The notes below the pieces were generated by a model that did not search any database, was not told the origin of the DNA, and saw only the letters and a program-made list of their open reading frames with translations. A stretch of DNA of 6,990 nt from an uncultured bacterium (GTDB lineage: Bacteria > Patescibacteriota > Saccharimonadia > Saccharimonadales > Saccharimonadaceae). Where the stretch lies: NCBI GenBank assembly GCA_937872185.1, contig CALMQN010000031.1, forward strand, positions 1-6,990. The letters are read 5' to 3'. Of this stretch, positions 6,748-6,990 are shown in pieces (within the stretch, counting starts at the first letter, position 1; each line of letters begins with the position of its first letter). Position numbers and translations under genes: made by a program.

Positions 6748-6758
6748 ATGGGGGAGAG
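6731..6758. repeat. Purine mirror repeat around the -35 box
   Basis: GAGAGGGG (6731-6738) and GGGGAGAG (6751-6758) are exact mirror images on the same strand, flanking the segment with the -35 hexamer. Mirror purine tracts can adopt triplex DNA or serve as protein sites; neither is shown here, and low-complexity drift is possible. Confidence 0.4.
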
Positions 6759-6818
6759 GGCATCACTTTTGGTACTATGGACTCAGTAAGGTTATGAGTG
6801 CTTGAGATGAAAGGACAT

Positions 6819-6884
6819 CGCAGCAAGCTGCTCCTGTGCTCGTTTGTAAAAATATGTAAACACATTTTTACGTCGCTCGCTGCG
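6819..6884 (-). repeat. Nested imperfect inverted repeat (long stem with inner hairpin)
   Basis: The arms 6819-6828 (CGCAGCAAGC) and 6875-6884 (GCTCGCTGCG) pair over ten bases with one mismatch. In plus-strand RNA the mismatch is A-C; in minus-strand RNA it becomes a G-U pair, so all ten close. Inside lies a second hairpin: GTAAAAA (6846-6852) with TTTTTAC (6865-6871), a two-base bulge, then TGT with ACA around the loop AAAC. No encoding gene or T-run follows. It could be structured RNA or a mobile or relic repeat; strand is given from the wobble argument only. Confidence 0.5.
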
Positions 6885-6885
6885 C

Positions 6886-6934
6886 CAAACCTCGACCTAC
6901 AAATTTGCAGAAGCAAATTTGGGTCGAAGATTTG
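6886..6934. repeat. Long hairpin-forming inverted repeat
   Basis: CAAATTTGC (6900-6908) and GCAAATTTG (6913-6921) form a perfect nine-base stem around the loop AGAA. It is extended by TCGACC (6892-6897) with GGTCGA (6922-6927) past a two-base bulge, then CAAA (6886-6889) with TTTG (6931-6934) past a small internal loop, for 19 pairs in all. No T-run follows on either strand, so it is not a standard terminator. It adjoins the preceding nested repeat and is probably part of the same element. Confidence 0.65.
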
Positions 6935-6947
6935 AGTCTAGCGCCGT

Positions 6948-6989
6948 CCAAATAAAAAATCCGACATAAATGCCAGATTTATTATTTGG
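6948..6989 (-). terminator. Rho-independent terminator for a minus-strand gene beyond the right edge
   Basis: Arms 6948-6966 and 6971-6989 are complementary at 16 of 19 positions around the loop TAAA. Two of the three mismatches (6962/6975 and 6964/6973) are C-A in plus-strand RNA but G-U in minus-strand RNA, so the core stem ATCTGGCA/TGTCGGAT closes fully only on the minus strand. There it is followed by TTTTTTATTT, the expected U-tract. It should therefore end a transcript entering from the right. TAATAA occurs at its start on the minus strand and might be that gene's stop. The plus-strand version, followed by TTTATTATTT, may work more weakly. Confidence 0.7.
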
Positions 6990-6990
6990 T

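Noticed and set aside
6770..6778. Plus-strand extended -10 (TGGTACTAT) upstream of the palindrome block
   Set aside because: It fits TGnTAnnnT but has no -35 box, and the strand evidence from the hairpins points mostly the other way; too weak to annotate as a promoter.
6713..6916. 68-residue upstream extension of the membrane protein
   Set aside because: It contains the near-consensus promoter and part of the inverted-repeat block, and its residues look like translated palindromes rather than protein.
6807..6935. 42-codon plus-strand open frame (MKGHRSKLLLCSF...) in the right-hand intergenic block
   Set aside because: No ribosome binding site, and it lies wholly in inverted repeats; the opposite strand gives a similar peptide (both contain LQICRS and HIFT), as expected if the palindromes rather than coding create it. 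A protein-level search would settle it.

Overview
The window carries seven protein-coding genes of a compact bacterial genome using the standard code (TGA ends tsaE and is not read inside genes). A short TsaB, a PilB without zinc-binding cysteines, tight gene packing and apparently leaderless promoters suggest a Patescibacteria/CPR genome, perhaps Saccharibacteria-like. That assignment comes from gene character, not a database match, and is moderate to low in confidence.

Layout. Minus strand, 1-2881: a type IV pilus assembly pair, pilB (motor ATPase) then pilC (inner-membrane platform, cut by the window edge), two bases apart and so almost certainly one operon. Plus strand, 2941-6147: tsaE and tsaB (t6A tRNA modification, overlapping by ATGA), a 142-base gap, rny (membrane-anchored RNase Y) and pgl (6-phosphogluconolactonase), three bases after rny. 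The two sets diverge from a 59-base region holding promoters for both directions. Minus strand, 6152-6712: an unrecognised single-pass membrane protein converging on pgl, the two stop codons sharing one small hairpin. The last 280 bases (6713-6990) are non-coding: a strong promoter for the membrane protein, then a cluster of nested inverted repeats, then a probable intrinsic terminator for a minus-strand gene lying beyond the right edge.

How the parts work together. The pilus pair belongs to a larger secretion/pilus system whose pilins, prepilin peptidase and alignment proteins are not here. The plus-strand set is a housekeeping operon (tRNA modification, mRNA decay, pentose phosphate pathway) rather than one pathway. 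The most noteworthy signals are two promoters whose -10 box ends exactly six bases before an ATG, the reduced forms of PilB and TsaB, and the palindrome-rich region at the right end. I see no CRISPR array, tRNA, rRNA, transposase or defence system.
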